DNA of 46,847 nucleotides from Carboxylicivirga fragile (GCA_025499625.1 JAFMVD010000048.1:1-46847), one strand, 5' to 3'; counted from the stretch's first letter, positions 1 through 7,298 are shown. Translations and numbers: made by a program. Notes: generated by a model from the sequence alone, not told the origin.

Positions 1-93
1 AGTCCCCTTCAGGGGATTTAGGGGTAACAAATATTGAAGTTAGTTACAAATTATAAGTTTCAAAGATTCTTTTTTGACTTTTGAGACAGCCTC
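1..93. mobile_element. Right part of a small non-coding mobile repeat, cut by the window edge
   Basis: The first 26 bases are identical to 5010-5035, inside a complete element at 4909-5106. Similarity continues more weakly to the right end: both copies contain a TTACAAATTA-like stretch. The element ends at 74-93 with TTGACTTTTGAGACAGCCTC, whose reverse complement GAGGCTGTCTCAAAAGTCAA would be the terminal inverted repeat. The left half lies outside the window. There is no coding potential. I infer a MITE-like element of the same family as the 4909-5106 copy but with diverged ends. Confidence 0.6.
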
Positions 94-118
94 ATCTGGT
101 AAAGATTTTTAAAAAACA

Positions 119-152
119 AAAGCGGCTAAATTCAAATGAATTCAGCCGCTTT
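119..152 (-). terminator. Rho-independent terminator after the Crp/Fnr gene
   Basis: The arms AAAGCGGCT and AGCCGCTTT enclose an inner ATTC/GAAT pairing. On the minus strand the stem is followed by a T-rich tract, and it lies 19 bases beyond the stop codon of the 171-878 gene. Confidence 0.8.
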
Positions 153-170
153 CTTTATGCTGTATATTTA

Positions 171-878
171 CTAAATGTAAACGTTTCCAATCTTAATTAG
201 TTTCTGAATGTTCAGTAATTTAATCTTACGACCATTCAACTCAATTAACTTATCAGATTTAAATTCAGACAACAGACGAATCACCGATTCAGTAGCTGTA
301 CCAACCATGTTGGCTAGCTCTTCGCGTGTTAACGAAATCTGAAGTGTGTGATCTTCATCTAAATCGAAGGTGTCCATAAGAAGCAACAATACTTCAGCCA
401 AGCGTTCACGCACAGTTTTTTGTGCAATGTCGGTTAAGAACTTGTTGGATTCTCCTAATTCGCGACAGGTCAATTTCATTAATGACATGGCAAATTCTGG
501 ATTTACCTTAATTAGGCTTGTTAGTATCTCCCCTGGTAAATAGCACAGTAATGCATCGTTTACCACTTTTGCAGTTGTACAGGCTAGCTCGTCGCTAATG
601 GTTGAGCGGAATCCGATTAGATCACCATCTTTTGCAAAGCGAATGATCTGTTCTTTTCCGTCGAAACCAGTTTTATATATCTTCAATATACCTTTGACCA
701 CAATATAGGTACCATTAATCCGACTACCTTCATGGTACAATATATTACCACGTTTGTGTAGGGTACAGCTCATCGATTGCGTTAGTGAATCGATTTCCTC
801 ATCTGTTAAACCATTGAAGATACCATACGATAGAAGATCTACTTCATCACTAAAAGGAACATTTTGGATATTTTTCAT
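171..878 (-). CDS. Crp/Fnr family transcriptional regulator
   Basis: This is a 235-residue regulator with the usual two-domain layout of the Crp/Fnr family. A cyclic-nucleotide-binding-like beta barrel spans about residues 20-135 and a winged helix-turn-helix about 165-225 (LTREELANMVGTATESVIRL). The phosphate-binding cassette typical of true cAMP receptors is not evident (the stretch reads GDLIGFRSTISDE), and there is no N-terminal cysteine cluster as in FNR, so the ligand is unknown. It is divergent from the OsmC-like gene at 989. A 12-base palindrome and a TAnnTTTG promoter element lie in the shared 110-base gap, so autoregulation and control of the neighbour are plausible. The family assignment is firm; the regulon is inference. 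Confidence 0.9.
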   Translation of the reverse strand: MKNIQNVPFSDEVDLLSYGIFNGLTDEEIDSLTQSMSCTLHKRGNILYHEGSRINGTYIVVKGILKIYKTGFDGKEQIIRFAKDGDLIGFRSTISDELACTTAKVVNDALLCYLPGEILTSLIKVNPEFAMSLMKLTCRELGESNKFLTDIAQKTVRERLAEVLLLLMDTFDLDEDHTLQISLTREELANMVGTATESVIRLLSEFKSDKLIELNGRKIKLLNIQKLIKIGNVYI

Positions 879-907
879 AATCTAAAATACAACAATTAAT
901 TAAAAAG

Positions 908-919
908 TGACAAATGTCA
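908..919. promoter_or_regulatory. Candidate operator between crp-like and osmC-like genes
   Basis: TGACAAATGTCA is an inverted repeat with 5-base arms TGACA/TGTCA around AA. It lies just downstream of the likely -7 element for the minus-strand regulator, where a bound protein could block initiation. Crp/Fnr proteins bind short symmetric sites, so autoregulation is the simplest reading. Confidence 0.45.
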
Positions 920-929
920 TAAAACGACG

Positions 930-937
930 CAAAGATA
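930..937 (-). promoter_or_regulatory. Bacteroidota -7 element for the Crp/Fnr gene
   Basis: The minus strand reads TATCTTTG, matching TAnnTTTG, about 52 bases upstream of the start codon at 878. Confidence 0.5.
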
Positions 938-948
938 TAAAAAGAGAT

Positions 949-956
949 TATATTTG
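949..956 (+). promoter_or_regulatory. Bacteroidota -7 element for the OsmC-like gene
   Basis: TATATTTG matches TAnnTTTG and lies 33 bases upstream of the ATG at 989. It nearly abuts the opposing element at 930-937, so the two promoters are divergent and closely packed. Confidence 0.5.
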
Positions 957-988
957 TAGTAGTGTTAAACATCTAATTATATCGATAT

Positions 989-1402
989 ATGAAATCATCA
1001 GTAAATCTTAAGTGGACAGGTAACATGTCTTTTGAAACAGAATTGTTCGGTCATAAGTTAGTTTTAGATGCCGGAACTGATAATGGTGGGGAAGATAAAG
1101 GCCCACGACCAAAAATACTTATGTTAACAGCTTTGGCCGGTTGTACAGGTATGGATGTAACTTCCATCTTAAAAAAGATGCGAGTTAAAATAGATGATTT
1201 ACAAATAATTGTAGAAGGTGATATGACCGAAGAGCATCCGAAATACTACAAAAGTATGAAGGTGATTTACCAATTTAAAGGTGAGAATTTACCAATGGAA
1301 AAATTGGAAAAAGCGGTTAGTTTATCCGAGGAACGTTATTGTGGCGTTTCGGCTTTGTATAAAAAAGCGATTCCTGTAACAACAGAAATTCAAATTGTTT
1401 AG
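989..1402 (+). CDS. OsmC family protein (OsmC/Ohr-like thiol peroxidase)
   Basis: This 137-residue protein has the length and layout of the OsmC/Ohr superfamily, whose members reduce organic hydroperoxides with two cysteines. Both expected cysteines are present, one in LAGCTGMDVTSIL and one in ERYCGVSALYK. It is more like the short YhfA/OsmC subgroup than Ohr, so the physiological substrate is uncertain. It stands alone, divergent from a Crp/Fnr regulator, and ends at a bidirectional terminator shared with pheS. Confidence 0.88.
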   Translation: MKSSVNLKWTGNMSFETELFGHKLVLDAGTDNGGEDKGPRPKILMLTALAGCTGMDVTSILKKMRVKIDDLQIIVEGDMTEEHPKYYKSMKVIYQFKGENLPMEKLEKAVSLSEERYCGVSALYKKAIPVTTEIQIV

Positions 1403-1457
1403 CTCAAAAAAATGTTGTTAAACATCTGAAAAAGCAATTACAAAAAGACTAAAACAG

Positions 1458-1487
1458 AAAACCCTGCCTCATTTGAAGCAGGGTTTT
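1458..1487. terminator. Bidirectional terminator between osmC-like gene and pheS
   Basis: Perfect 10-base arms AAAACCCTGC/GCAGGGTTTT flank a 10-base loop, with T-rich sequence on the plus side and A-rich sequence on the other. The hairpin sits between convergent genes ending at 1402 and 1511. Confidence 0.85.
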
Positions 1488-1510
1488 GTATTATTTTTAA
1501 ATTAAGAAAT

Positions 1511-2533
1511 TTATATCTGAGCCGATTTAAATTGATCTAAGAAGCGTTTGTCATTTTCGAAGAACAGACGAATGTCCTTAATCTGGTATTTCAACATGGT
1601 AATACGTTCGATACCCATACCGAATGCAAAACCAGTGTATTCTTTACTGTCGATATTGCTTGCTTCAAGCACGGCAGGATCAACCATGCCACAGCCTAAA
1701 ATTTCGACCCAACCAGTATATTTACATACGTTACAGCCCTTACCACCACAAAGCGTACATGAAATATCCATTTCAGCGGATGGCTCAGTAAATGGGAAGT
1801 ATGAAGGGCGAAGACGGATTTTTGTGTCAGCACCAAACATCTCTTTGGCAAAATATAACAGTGTTTGCTTCAAGTCAGCAAACGATACTTCCTTATCGAT
1901 GTATAAACCTTCAACTTGATGGAAAATACAATGCGCACGTGCTGAAATAGCTTCGTTACGGAAAACACGTCCAGGGAAAATTGCTCTTATCGGAGGAGCT
2001 TGCTTTTCCATTACACGAACTTGCACCGATGATGTATGAGTACGTAATAATACATCAGGATTGGTCGCAATGAAGAAGGTATCCTGCATGTCACGGGCTG
2101 GATGTTCCGGTGGAAAGTTTAAAGCTTCAAATACGTGATGATCATCTTCAATCTCAGGGCCATCAGCAATATTGAAACCTAAACGAGCAAAAATCTCAAC
2201 TATTTCGTTTTTAACGATTGATAGAGGATGTCTGCTTCCCAGCTCAAAAGAAGTACCTGGTAGGGTTAAATCCGAACCTACTTCACCATTGTTGTCTGAT
2301 GAAAAAGTTTCCTTGATTTCGTTAATCTTATCGAGCGTCTGTGTTTTTAATACATTTAAAACTTGCCCAACTTCACGCTTTTGCTCATTAGGTATGGTTT
2401 TAAACTCATCAAACAATTGTGAAACCAAGCCTTTTTTACTCAGGTATTTTATTCTTAACTGTTCCGCTTCATCAGCACTTGATGCAGCCAAACTCTTTAT
2501 TTCTTCAACTAATTGATTGATTTTATCTAACAT
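1511..2533 (-). CDS. pheS: Phenylalanine--tRNA ligase alpha subunit
   Basis: This catalytic subunit of the alpha2-beta2 phenylalanyl-tRNA synthetase charges tRNA-Phe in the cytoplasm. It is 340 residues, the normal bacterial length. The N-terminal ~85 residues form the coiled-coil tRNA-binding arm. The class II core follows, with GSRHPLSIVKNEIVEIF, motif 2 around FPGRVFRNEAISARAHCIFHQ, and motif 3 GFAFGMGIERITMLKY near the C terminus. A CxxC-x4-CxxC cluster (CTLCGGKGCNVC) precedes the WVEILGCGMV stretch, as in many bacterial PheS. pheT is not adjacent, so the two subunits are encoded apart, as is common in this phylum. Confidence 0.98.
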   Translation of the reverse strand: MLDKINQLVEEIKSLAASSADEAEQLRIKYLSKKGLVSQLFDEFKTIPNEQKREVGQVLNVLKTQTLDKINEIKETFSSDNNGEVGSDLTLPGTSFELGSRHPLSIVKNEIVEIFARLGFNIADGPEIEDDHHVFEALNFPPEHPARDMQDTFFIATNPDVLLRTHTSSVQVRVMEKQAPPIRAIFPGRVFRNEAISARAHCIFHQVEGLYIDKEVSFADLKQTLLYFAKEMFGADTKIRLRPSYFPFTEPSAEMDISCTLCGGKGCNVCKYTGWVEILGCGMVDPAVLEASNIDSKEYTGFAFGMGIERITMLKYQIKDIRLFFENDKRFLDQFKSAQI

Positions 2534-2565
2534 GACTCAATATTTACTTTATTATAGCAAGGCTG

Positions 2566-2573
2566 CAAAAGTA
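2566..2573 (-). promoter_or_regulatory. Bacteroidota -7 element for pheS
   Basis: The minus strand reads TACTTTTG (TAnnTTTG) followed by GC, 33 bases upstream of the pheS start codon. The rest of the 2534-2804 gap shows no gene or structure that I can recognise. Confidence 0.5.
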
Positions 2574-2804
2574 ATAAAAGCATTGTTAAGGTGGGAGCTA
2601 AAACATCGTTTTTTAAAGATGATATTGTAATAATAGTTTGTTAGTTGCTAGGCAGAAGTCAGTAGTATATTTCGTAATGTATTGATAATTAGTTGCAAAT
2701 ATTGATGATGCAGATTGTATTTTTTTGATAATCTGATGAGTATATTGAAGTAGGGTTTGAGCCATGCGCAATAATGAATCAATTTGAAATTAAAGATGAA
2801 GTGT

Positions 2805-4085
2805 TTATTTTCTAAGTATTTCAACTGTTTTGATGCGTATTTCATCAACAGGACGATCAATGGCATAGGTTGGTAGTGCAGCAATTTTATCGACAACATC
2901 CATTCCTTTAGTTACCCATGCAAATACGGTGTAATCACCATCGAGATAGGGAGCTCCACCTACAGTTGTGTATGCTTCACGTTGCTCTTGACTGTATTTG
3001 ATGTTATTCTCTTTTTCTAATTCGTCGAGTTCAGTATGAGTGAAACGCCTTCCTGAAATAATGTAGAATTGCGAACCATCACTTCTATTGTGCTTATTGC
3101 GATCGGCAGGTAGTTTTGAGGCAGCGATCATGCCACGTTTATGAAATAGTCCGGGTACAATATTCATTGGAAGGTTGTAACCAGGTCCTTTCCAGCCAAC
3201 CACGTCGTCTTTCTTAGCATATTTAGAGTCGCCTGCTCCTGTTTGAATCAGAAAATCTTTTATAACCCGATGCACTAACAAGCTGTCATAAAAATTATCA
3301 CTTACCAATTTGATGAAATTATCGCGGTAAAGGGGTGTTTTATCTGAGAGTTGAATTTCAATATTCCCCTTGTTAGTGATAATACGAAAGCCTTTCACCT
3401 TAGTATGTGAAATGTACACCTTATTGGTTTTGGTGCGCAGGTCGTATAAGTTATGTGCATCCTTTGAACTTTCTTTTAAAAGTTGTTGTATCCACTTGGC
3501 GTGCAATAATCGGCCTTGCTTTCGGTGAGGCTGACTAATACCAGCCAGACGATGAGACTTTGCAAAATAGGGCTTTCCACTTTTTATTTTACCTGTAAAG
3601 TTCGAATATGAAATTGTATCATTTTTAACGATGGCTGAAAAATAATCTTCTTTGGCGAATAGTTTACGGTTTTTACGAAATAGCTGATAGAGCGAATCTG
3701 ATTCTAATGTAGCGTCCTTTAAATTAAGATAATGTTTGTTTCGTCGATTTACTTTTAATAGTACTAAATCTAAATCGATATCATAGGCTACAAAACCAGA
3801 TGTTGAACTATAATCCTCTAAATCCATTGGTGAGCACTTAGCCTTGTAGGCACCTTTCACCAAGCTGAGATTGGTTACAACAATATCAGGTGCTACATAA
3901 AACCCATAGCCATCTTTAAGGTGGCGTGTATAATGATCGAAAGTACGGATGCTTACAATGGCTTTAGCATTGCTCTTGTATGATCCTTTGAATATGCTTT
4001 TTTGCGTTTCTGCTTTTTTCGAACTTGGTGATTGGCAAGCGAAAATAGCAAATGAAATAAGCAAGATGAGGAAAGCGCGAGGCAT
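2805..4085 (-). CDS. Lipoprotein with degenerate trypsin-like domain fused to cyclophilin-type prolyl isomerase
   Basis: This 426-residue exported protein starts with a signal peptide ending at a likely lipobox cysteine (FAIFAC, Cys17). Residues about 40-190 resemble an HtrA/trypsin-fold protease: AIVSIRT, then GYGFYVAPDIVVTNLSLVKGA, DIDLDLVLLKV and SGKPYF-AGI. The catalytic histidine position of the usual TNxHVV motif is Ser74. An Asp (104 or 106) and Ser169 in SGKP remain, but the GN before the serine is IK, so proteolysis is unlikely. From about residue 233 a cyclophilin domain follows, with HRVIKDFLIQTGAG, DGSQFYIISG and LDGDYTVFAWV. The conserved Arg of the active-site FHR motif is present. 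It is the last gene of a run of three cyclophilins, 3 bases after the previous one. The fusion may be a periplasmic chaperone-like isomerase. Confidence 0.85.
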   Translation of the reverse strand: MPRAFLILLISFAIFACQSPSSKKAETQKSIFKGSYKSNAKAIVSIRTFDHYTRHLKDGYGFYVAPDIVVTNLSLVKGAYKAKCSPMDLEDYSSTSGFVAYDIDLDLVLLKVNRRNKHYLNLKDATLESDSLYQLFRKNRKLFAKEDYFSAIVKNDTISYSNFTGKIKSGKPYFAKSHRLAGISQPHRKQGRLLHAKWIQQLLKESSKDAHNLYDLRTKTNKVYISHTKVKGFRIITNKGNIEIQLSDKTPLYRDNFIKLVSDNFYDSLLVHRVIKDFLIQTGAGDSKYAKKDDVVGWKGPGYNLPMNIVPGLFHKRGMIAASKLPADRNKHNRSDGSQFYIISGRRFTHTELDELEKENNIKYSQEQREAYTTVGGAPYLDGDYTVFAWVTKGMDVVDKIAALPTYAIDRPVDEIRIKTVEILRK

Positions 4086-4088
4086 AAT

Positions 4089-4889
4089 TTATAATTTTAC
4101 AACAGTTACCTTAATCTTAACATCGGTATGTGGTCTGCTGGCACGATCGACTTCTAAGGCTGCAATTTTATTAAGAACATTTAGCCCTTCTACTACTTCT
4201 CCAAAAACAGTGTAATCACCATCTAGTTCTGGTGTGCCACCAATATTAATGTAATCTTGTTTCTGGCTTTCGGTAAACTCTTTTTTATCTGATATGCTGT
4301 AATGAAAGTTAATTTTGTCTTTAATCTGACGTAGCAGCTTATTGAACTCTTTAGGATTCTCGGTTTTTAAGCGAGCCAGTTCTTCTTTGTGTGGAATGTA
4401 AAATTGTTGCTTTAGTTCTTTTTTAATAGGGTTGTTTGTAGCCTTCTCAATGTTAGTCAGTTCTTCCAGTTTGTACTTTCTACCTTGCACAATGTAGAAT
4501 TGTGATATATCTGACATCTTAAAATGATTCACATCTTCAGGTTGGCGAGGAGCGCAGATAGCTCCTCTCTTATGGTAACATTCTTTGCTGAATTCTGAAT
4601 CAATATTAATGGCTTTTCCATAACCAATGGCTCTACCCTGTGCAGCATTGCGCGAATCGGATGAGCCACCCTGAATAACAAATCCTTTTACAACGCGATA
4701 GAATAAAGTGCCATCAAAATGCTTTTTGCCAACTAAGCGTAAGAAATTATCTCTATGTGATGGTGTTTCGTTATAGAGCTTAATTTTCATATTACCCAAG
4801 TTTGTCGAGATGTTGACATAATAAATCGGTTCCTGAGCAAGGCTTAGCTGAGTCAGAATCGATATTAGTAAAAGGGTAATATACTTCAT
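4089..4889 (-). CDS. Exported cyclophilin-type peptidyl-prolyl isomerase
   Basis: This 266-residue protein has a Sec signal peptide ending at SLAQ. The domain catalyses cis-trans isomerisation of proline peptide bonds, here presumably on periplasmic proteins. Visible motifs are GNMKIKLYNETPSHRDNF, FYRVVKGFVIQGGS, ISQFYIVQG and LDGDYTVFGEVVEG. An extra Lys/Glu-rich helical stretch of about 70 residues (roughly 145-215) is inserted between the SQFYIVQG strand and the IGGTPELDG strand, making it about 100 residues longer than a minimal cyclophilin. It lies between two paralogues. A small mobile element separates it from the upstream one at 5113, which may weaken co-transcription. Confidence 0.92.
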   Translation of the reverse strand: MKYITLLLISILTQLSLAQEPIYYVNISTNLGNMKIKLYNETPSHRDNFLRLVGKKHFDGTLFYRVVKGFVIQGGSSDSRNAAQGRAIGYGKAINIDSEFSKECYHKRGAICAPRQPEDVNHFKMSDISQFYIVQGRKYKLEELTNIEKATNNPIKKELKQQFYIPHKEELARLKTENPKEFNKLLRQIKDKINFHYSISDKKEFTESQKQDYINIGGTPELDGDYTVFGEVVEGLNVLNKIAALEVDRASRPHTDVKIKVTVVKL

Positions 4890-4908
4890 TGTTATAGCAT
4901 TTTAATTG

Positions 4909-5106
4909 AAAGAGGGTGTCCAAAAAGTATTTTTGTGAACAAGCAAACTTACAGTTTGTTATTTTCCTTTCGTTTTACCCCTCCAAACCTCCCCTAAAGT
5001 GGAGGCTTAAGTCCCCTTCAGGGGATTTAGGGGTAGTAAAAAAAGATATTTGATTACAAATTAAAAGTAACCTAATTGTGATTTTTACTTTTTGAACACC
5101 CTCTTT
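4909..5106. mobile_element. MITE-like element with terminal inverted repeats
   Basis: The ends are GAGGGTGTCCAAAAAGTA at 4912-4929 and TACTTTTTGAACACCCTC at 5086-5103. They are inverted repeats with one mismatch, and three further A/T bases extend them to 4909 and 5106. The interior carries nested palindromes: CCCCTAAA (4991-4998) with TTTAGGGG (5026-5033), and CCCCT-TC-AGGGG (5013-5024). Bases 5010-5035 are identical to 1-26 of the window. No reading frame is visible. It lies between two cyclophilin genes, 7 bases from one stop codon and 20 bases from the next start. No clear target duplication was seen. Confidence 0.75.
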
Positions 5107-5112
5107 TGTTTT

Positions 5113-5919
5113 CTACAATACCTTTAACTCTAGGATGTAAACATCTTCTTTGGGGCGGTCGTTTTCATCTTTCTCACCATTAGAAATAGCATCGATTACT
5201 TCAAGCCCTTCAACTACTTCGCCAAAAACGGTATAGTTATCATCCAGATGCGGAACCCCTCCAATTGTGCTGTATATATTCCTTAGAGAATCGGGAATTG
5301 AAACTGGAGCTAGTGCCGCCACTTTGTCCTCAACCATGCCATCAATTTTTATTTGTAAGTTCATAATGGCTGCTTGATTGCCTTGCTGTTGATAATAAGT
5401 TAAGGAATCCTTGAATTGTTCTAAAGTTTGATAGAATATACCTTTACGTTTCATTGACTTTAGGCGAGATTCAACTTCGGTGAATTGCTCCTCATTAAAC
5501 GTTTTTCCCTGTACAATGTAAAATTGTGAACCCGATGATTTGCGTTGTGGATTTATTTTATCACCTGTTCGAGCCGCTGCTAGTGCACCTTTTTTATGAA
5601 ATAGATTTGGAAAATCAAATTCCGCAGGAATGGTATAACCAGGACCTCCATTTCCCAACATCTTACCTGGTGCGGCATTTTTAGAATCTGGATCACCACC
5701 TTGAATCATGAAGTCGCTAATTACCCGATGAAAAAGCAAGGAATCGTAAAAGCCTTGTTCGGCTAACTTTATAAAGTTATCGCGATGCAAGGGCGTTTCA
5801 TCGTAAAGCTTAATTTTCATGTCACCTTTAGTTGTATGCATCATCAGGTGTACATTTTGTCTAGGGCCTTGACAAGCAAGGACTGAAATAGAAAGTAATA
5901 ATGCTGCGAATAGCTTCAT
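5113..5919 (-). CDS. Lipoprotein cyclophilin-type peptidyl-prolyl isomerase
   Basis: This 268-residue protein has a signal peptide with a likely lipobox (SVLAC, Cys16) and is therefore probably anchored in a membrane facing the periplasm. It is the most canonical of the three neighbouring cyclophilins: FHRVISDFMIQGGD, KSSGSQFYIVQG and LDDNYTVFGEVVEGLEVIDAI are all intact. A helical Lys/Gln-rich insertion of about 70 residues (about 145-215) separates the last two motifs. It starts 15 bases after the small gene at 5935-6282, which suggests co-transcription. Confidence 0.93.
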   Translation of the reverse strand: MKLFAALLLSISVLACQGPRQNVHLMMHTTKGDMKIKLYDETPLHRDNFIKLAEQGFYDSLLFHRVISDFMIQGGDPDSKNAAPGKMLGNGGPGYTIPAEFDFPNLFHKKGALAAARTGDKINPQRKSSGSQFYIVQGKTFNEEQFTEVESRLKSMKRKGIFYQTLEQFKDSLTYYQQQGNQAAIMNLQIKIDGMVEDKVAALAPVSIPDSLRNIYSTIGGVPHLDDNYTVFGEVVEGLEVIDAISNGEKDENDRPKEDVYILELKVL

Positions 5920-5934
5920 GTTCGTATATTGATG

Positions 5935-6282
5935 TTAATTTTCAAATTCAACATTTTTGAAATAATTGAGAATGCCCTTTTTTATTAGCTGATTTTGGAA
6001 GGAAGGCATCATGGATTTGAGGTTTGGTTGTGGCTCAAAAATTGGCCATCCATCACCATCAACACCTGTTTCTTTTATGTAACCCTCGCGCAAAAGTATG
6101 CGGCAGCGTGCTACATTTATTAAATCCATCTTTTCTGTTTTCGAAAACTCTTTAAAGCCAATGCCCATTTCCTGAATTCCCATTACGAATAAAATAAATT
6201 CGTAATTAGCAGTCACGTTAAATTGCTTACTGAGGCGTAGGATCAATGCATCCCATTCTAATTCAAAATCACTTCCAGTCAT
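5935..6282 (-). CDS. Conserved small protein of unknown function
   Basis: This is a 115-residue soluble protein without signal peptide or membrane segment, and I do not recognise a characterised family. It is mostly helical, with an acidic N terminus (MTGSDFELEWDALILRLSKQF), a middle part FVMGIQEMGIGFKEFSKTEKMDLINVARCRIL, and GDGWPIFEPQPNL before a short C-terminal helix. Its close spacing (15 bases) to the downstream cyclophilin and normal codon use support a real gene, the first of the minus-strand cyclophilin cluster. Confidence 0.75.
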   Translation of the reverse strand: MTGSDFELEWDALILRLSKQFNVTANYEFILFVMGIQEMGIGFKEFSKTEKMDLINVARCRILLREGYIKETGVDGDGWPIFEPQPNLKSMMPSFQNQLIKKGILNYFKNVEFEN

Positions 6283-6411
6283 AATTTATAATCTCATTTC
6301 AAAAATACCATTTCAATAGCTAAGACCAAAATATTAATTAAGATCTCGTACTGGAAGCAAACAGTACGGGGCTGATAAAGTTCTATAGCTTGGTATTAAA
6401 GCTTGCTAAAT

Positions 6412-6443
6412 AAAAAAAGAGCAACCACAATGGTTACTCTTTT
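6412..6443 (-). terminator. Terminator after rpsP
   Basis: The arms AAGAGCAACCA (6417-6427) and TGGTTACTCTT (6431-6441) pair with one mismatch around a 3-base loop. On the minus strand they are followed by a run of T (plus-strand A run 6412-6418). Confidence 0.75.
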
Positions 6444-6470
6444 AATATCTTTTAAAAAGAATAATCTGAA

Positions 6471-7058
6471 TTACTCAGCTTTTGGCTCTTCAGTTTCTTC
6501 AGTAGCAGGCGTTTCTTCGCTTGCTTCTTCAGCAACTTCTTCCTCACCAGCAGCTTCTGCGGCAGCGGCTTTAGCAGCAGCCTCAGCTTCAGCAGCCAAT
6601 TCAGCTTTTGCAGCATTGATAGCTTCAGCTCTTTCAGCATTTACTTTAGCTTCTTGCTCTAAACGAGCTTGGCTTTCAGTTGCTTTTGCACCAGCTAATT
6701 GATCTTTCTTAGCTTGTACTTGGTTTTCTTTGTCAGCAATCCAAGTGTTGTAGCGCTTTTCAGCTTCAGCTTCATCAAAAGCACCTTTTTTAACACCTTC
6801 CAATAAGTGCTTCTTCATCATAACACCTTTGTACGAAAGAATCGCACGAGCAGTGTCAGTAGGCTGAGCACCTTTGTCAAGCCATGTAAGGGCTTTGTCA
6901 AAATTCAAATTAATTGTAGCAGGATTGGTGTTTGGATTGTAAGATCCAATACGCTCAATGTACTTTCCATCACGTGGAGATCTGCTATCTGCAACTACGA
7001 TGTGGTAGTATGCATACCTTTTACGTCCATGACGTGCCAGTCTAATTTTTACAGGCAT
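6471..7058 (-). CDS. rpsP: 30S ribosomal protein S16 with long acidic/alanine-rich tail
   Basis: The start chosen at 7058 gives [20 protein letters not shown], the classic S16 N terminus; a longer frame to 7139 would run through the promoter. The first ~85 residues are the ribosomal core that binds 16S rRNA during early 30S assembly. The remaining ~110 residues form a Lys/Gln-rich helix followed by a stretch almost entirely of Ala and Glu, ending in [17 protein letters not shown] typical S16 is 80-90 residues. C-terminal extensions occur in S16 of this phylum, but their role is not known to me. The gene is monocistronic, with its own promoter and terminator. Confidence 0.96.
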   Translation of the reverse strand: MPVKIRLARHGRKRYAYYHIVVADSRSPRDGKYIERIGSYNPNTNPATINLNFDKALTWLDKGAQPTDTARAILSYKGVMMKKHLLEGVKKGAFDEAEAEKRYNTWIADKENQVQAKKDQLAGAKATESQARLEQEAKVNAERAEAINAAKAELAAEAEAAAKAAAAEAAGEEEVAEEASEETPATEETEEPKAE

Positions 7059-7109
7059 AGTATTCGTTTTAAATAAATTAAACAATTGCAAAAACTCGTT
7101 TTGCGGCTG

Positions 7110-7141
7110 CAAAGATAAGTCATTAAATATTAAAGACAAAA
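7110..7141 (-). promoter_or_regulatory. Promoter of rpsP
   Basis: On the minus strand TTTTG is followed after 19 bases by TATCTTTG, matching the Bacteroidota -33 (TTTG) and -7 (TAnnTTTG) elements at their usual spacing. Transcription would start close to 7103, about 45 bases before the start codon. This is the best promoter match in the window. Confidence 0.7.
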
Positions 7142-7246
7142 CAGAATTGCTAATAAGAATCTATCAATGAGAAATAAGCCTTATTTGTACGAATAAAATA
7201 GGATTTTCTAAGTGTAATTTGGCCTTCTTTTTGTCTGGCAAAACCT

Positions 7247-7254
7247 TATCTTCG
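7247..7254 (+). promoter_or_regulatory. Likely -7 element for dnaE
   Basis: TATCTTCG differs from TAnnTTTG at one base. Initiation about 7 bases downstream (around 7261) would make a start codon at 7266 nearly leaderless and favours the ATG at 7299. Confidence 0.4.
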
Positions 7255-7298
7255 CAGAATGCTTTTTGGCATTGTTTGATGGATTTAATTGTGATTGC

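Noticed and set aside
2648-2899. 83-codon minus-strand frame downstream of pheS
   Set aside because: It overlaps the end of the cyclophilin fusion gene in another frame and has no recognisable features or normal composition.
6347-6368. CGTACTG/CAGTACG inverted repeat between rpsP and the 5935-6282 gene
   Set aside because: The arms are perfect but short, no T run follows, and it has no clear position relative to a promoter; it is probably chance or a remnant.
6403-6702. Ala/Ser-rich plus-strand open frame opposite rpsP
   Set aside because: It is the mirror of the Ala/Glu-rich S16 tail; low-complexity composition keeps the opposite frames open.
7266-7298. TTG start giving 11 extra residues on DnaE
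   Set aside because: It would leave almost no leader after the likely promoter at 7247-7254, and the family starts directly with MFLIFDTETTG.
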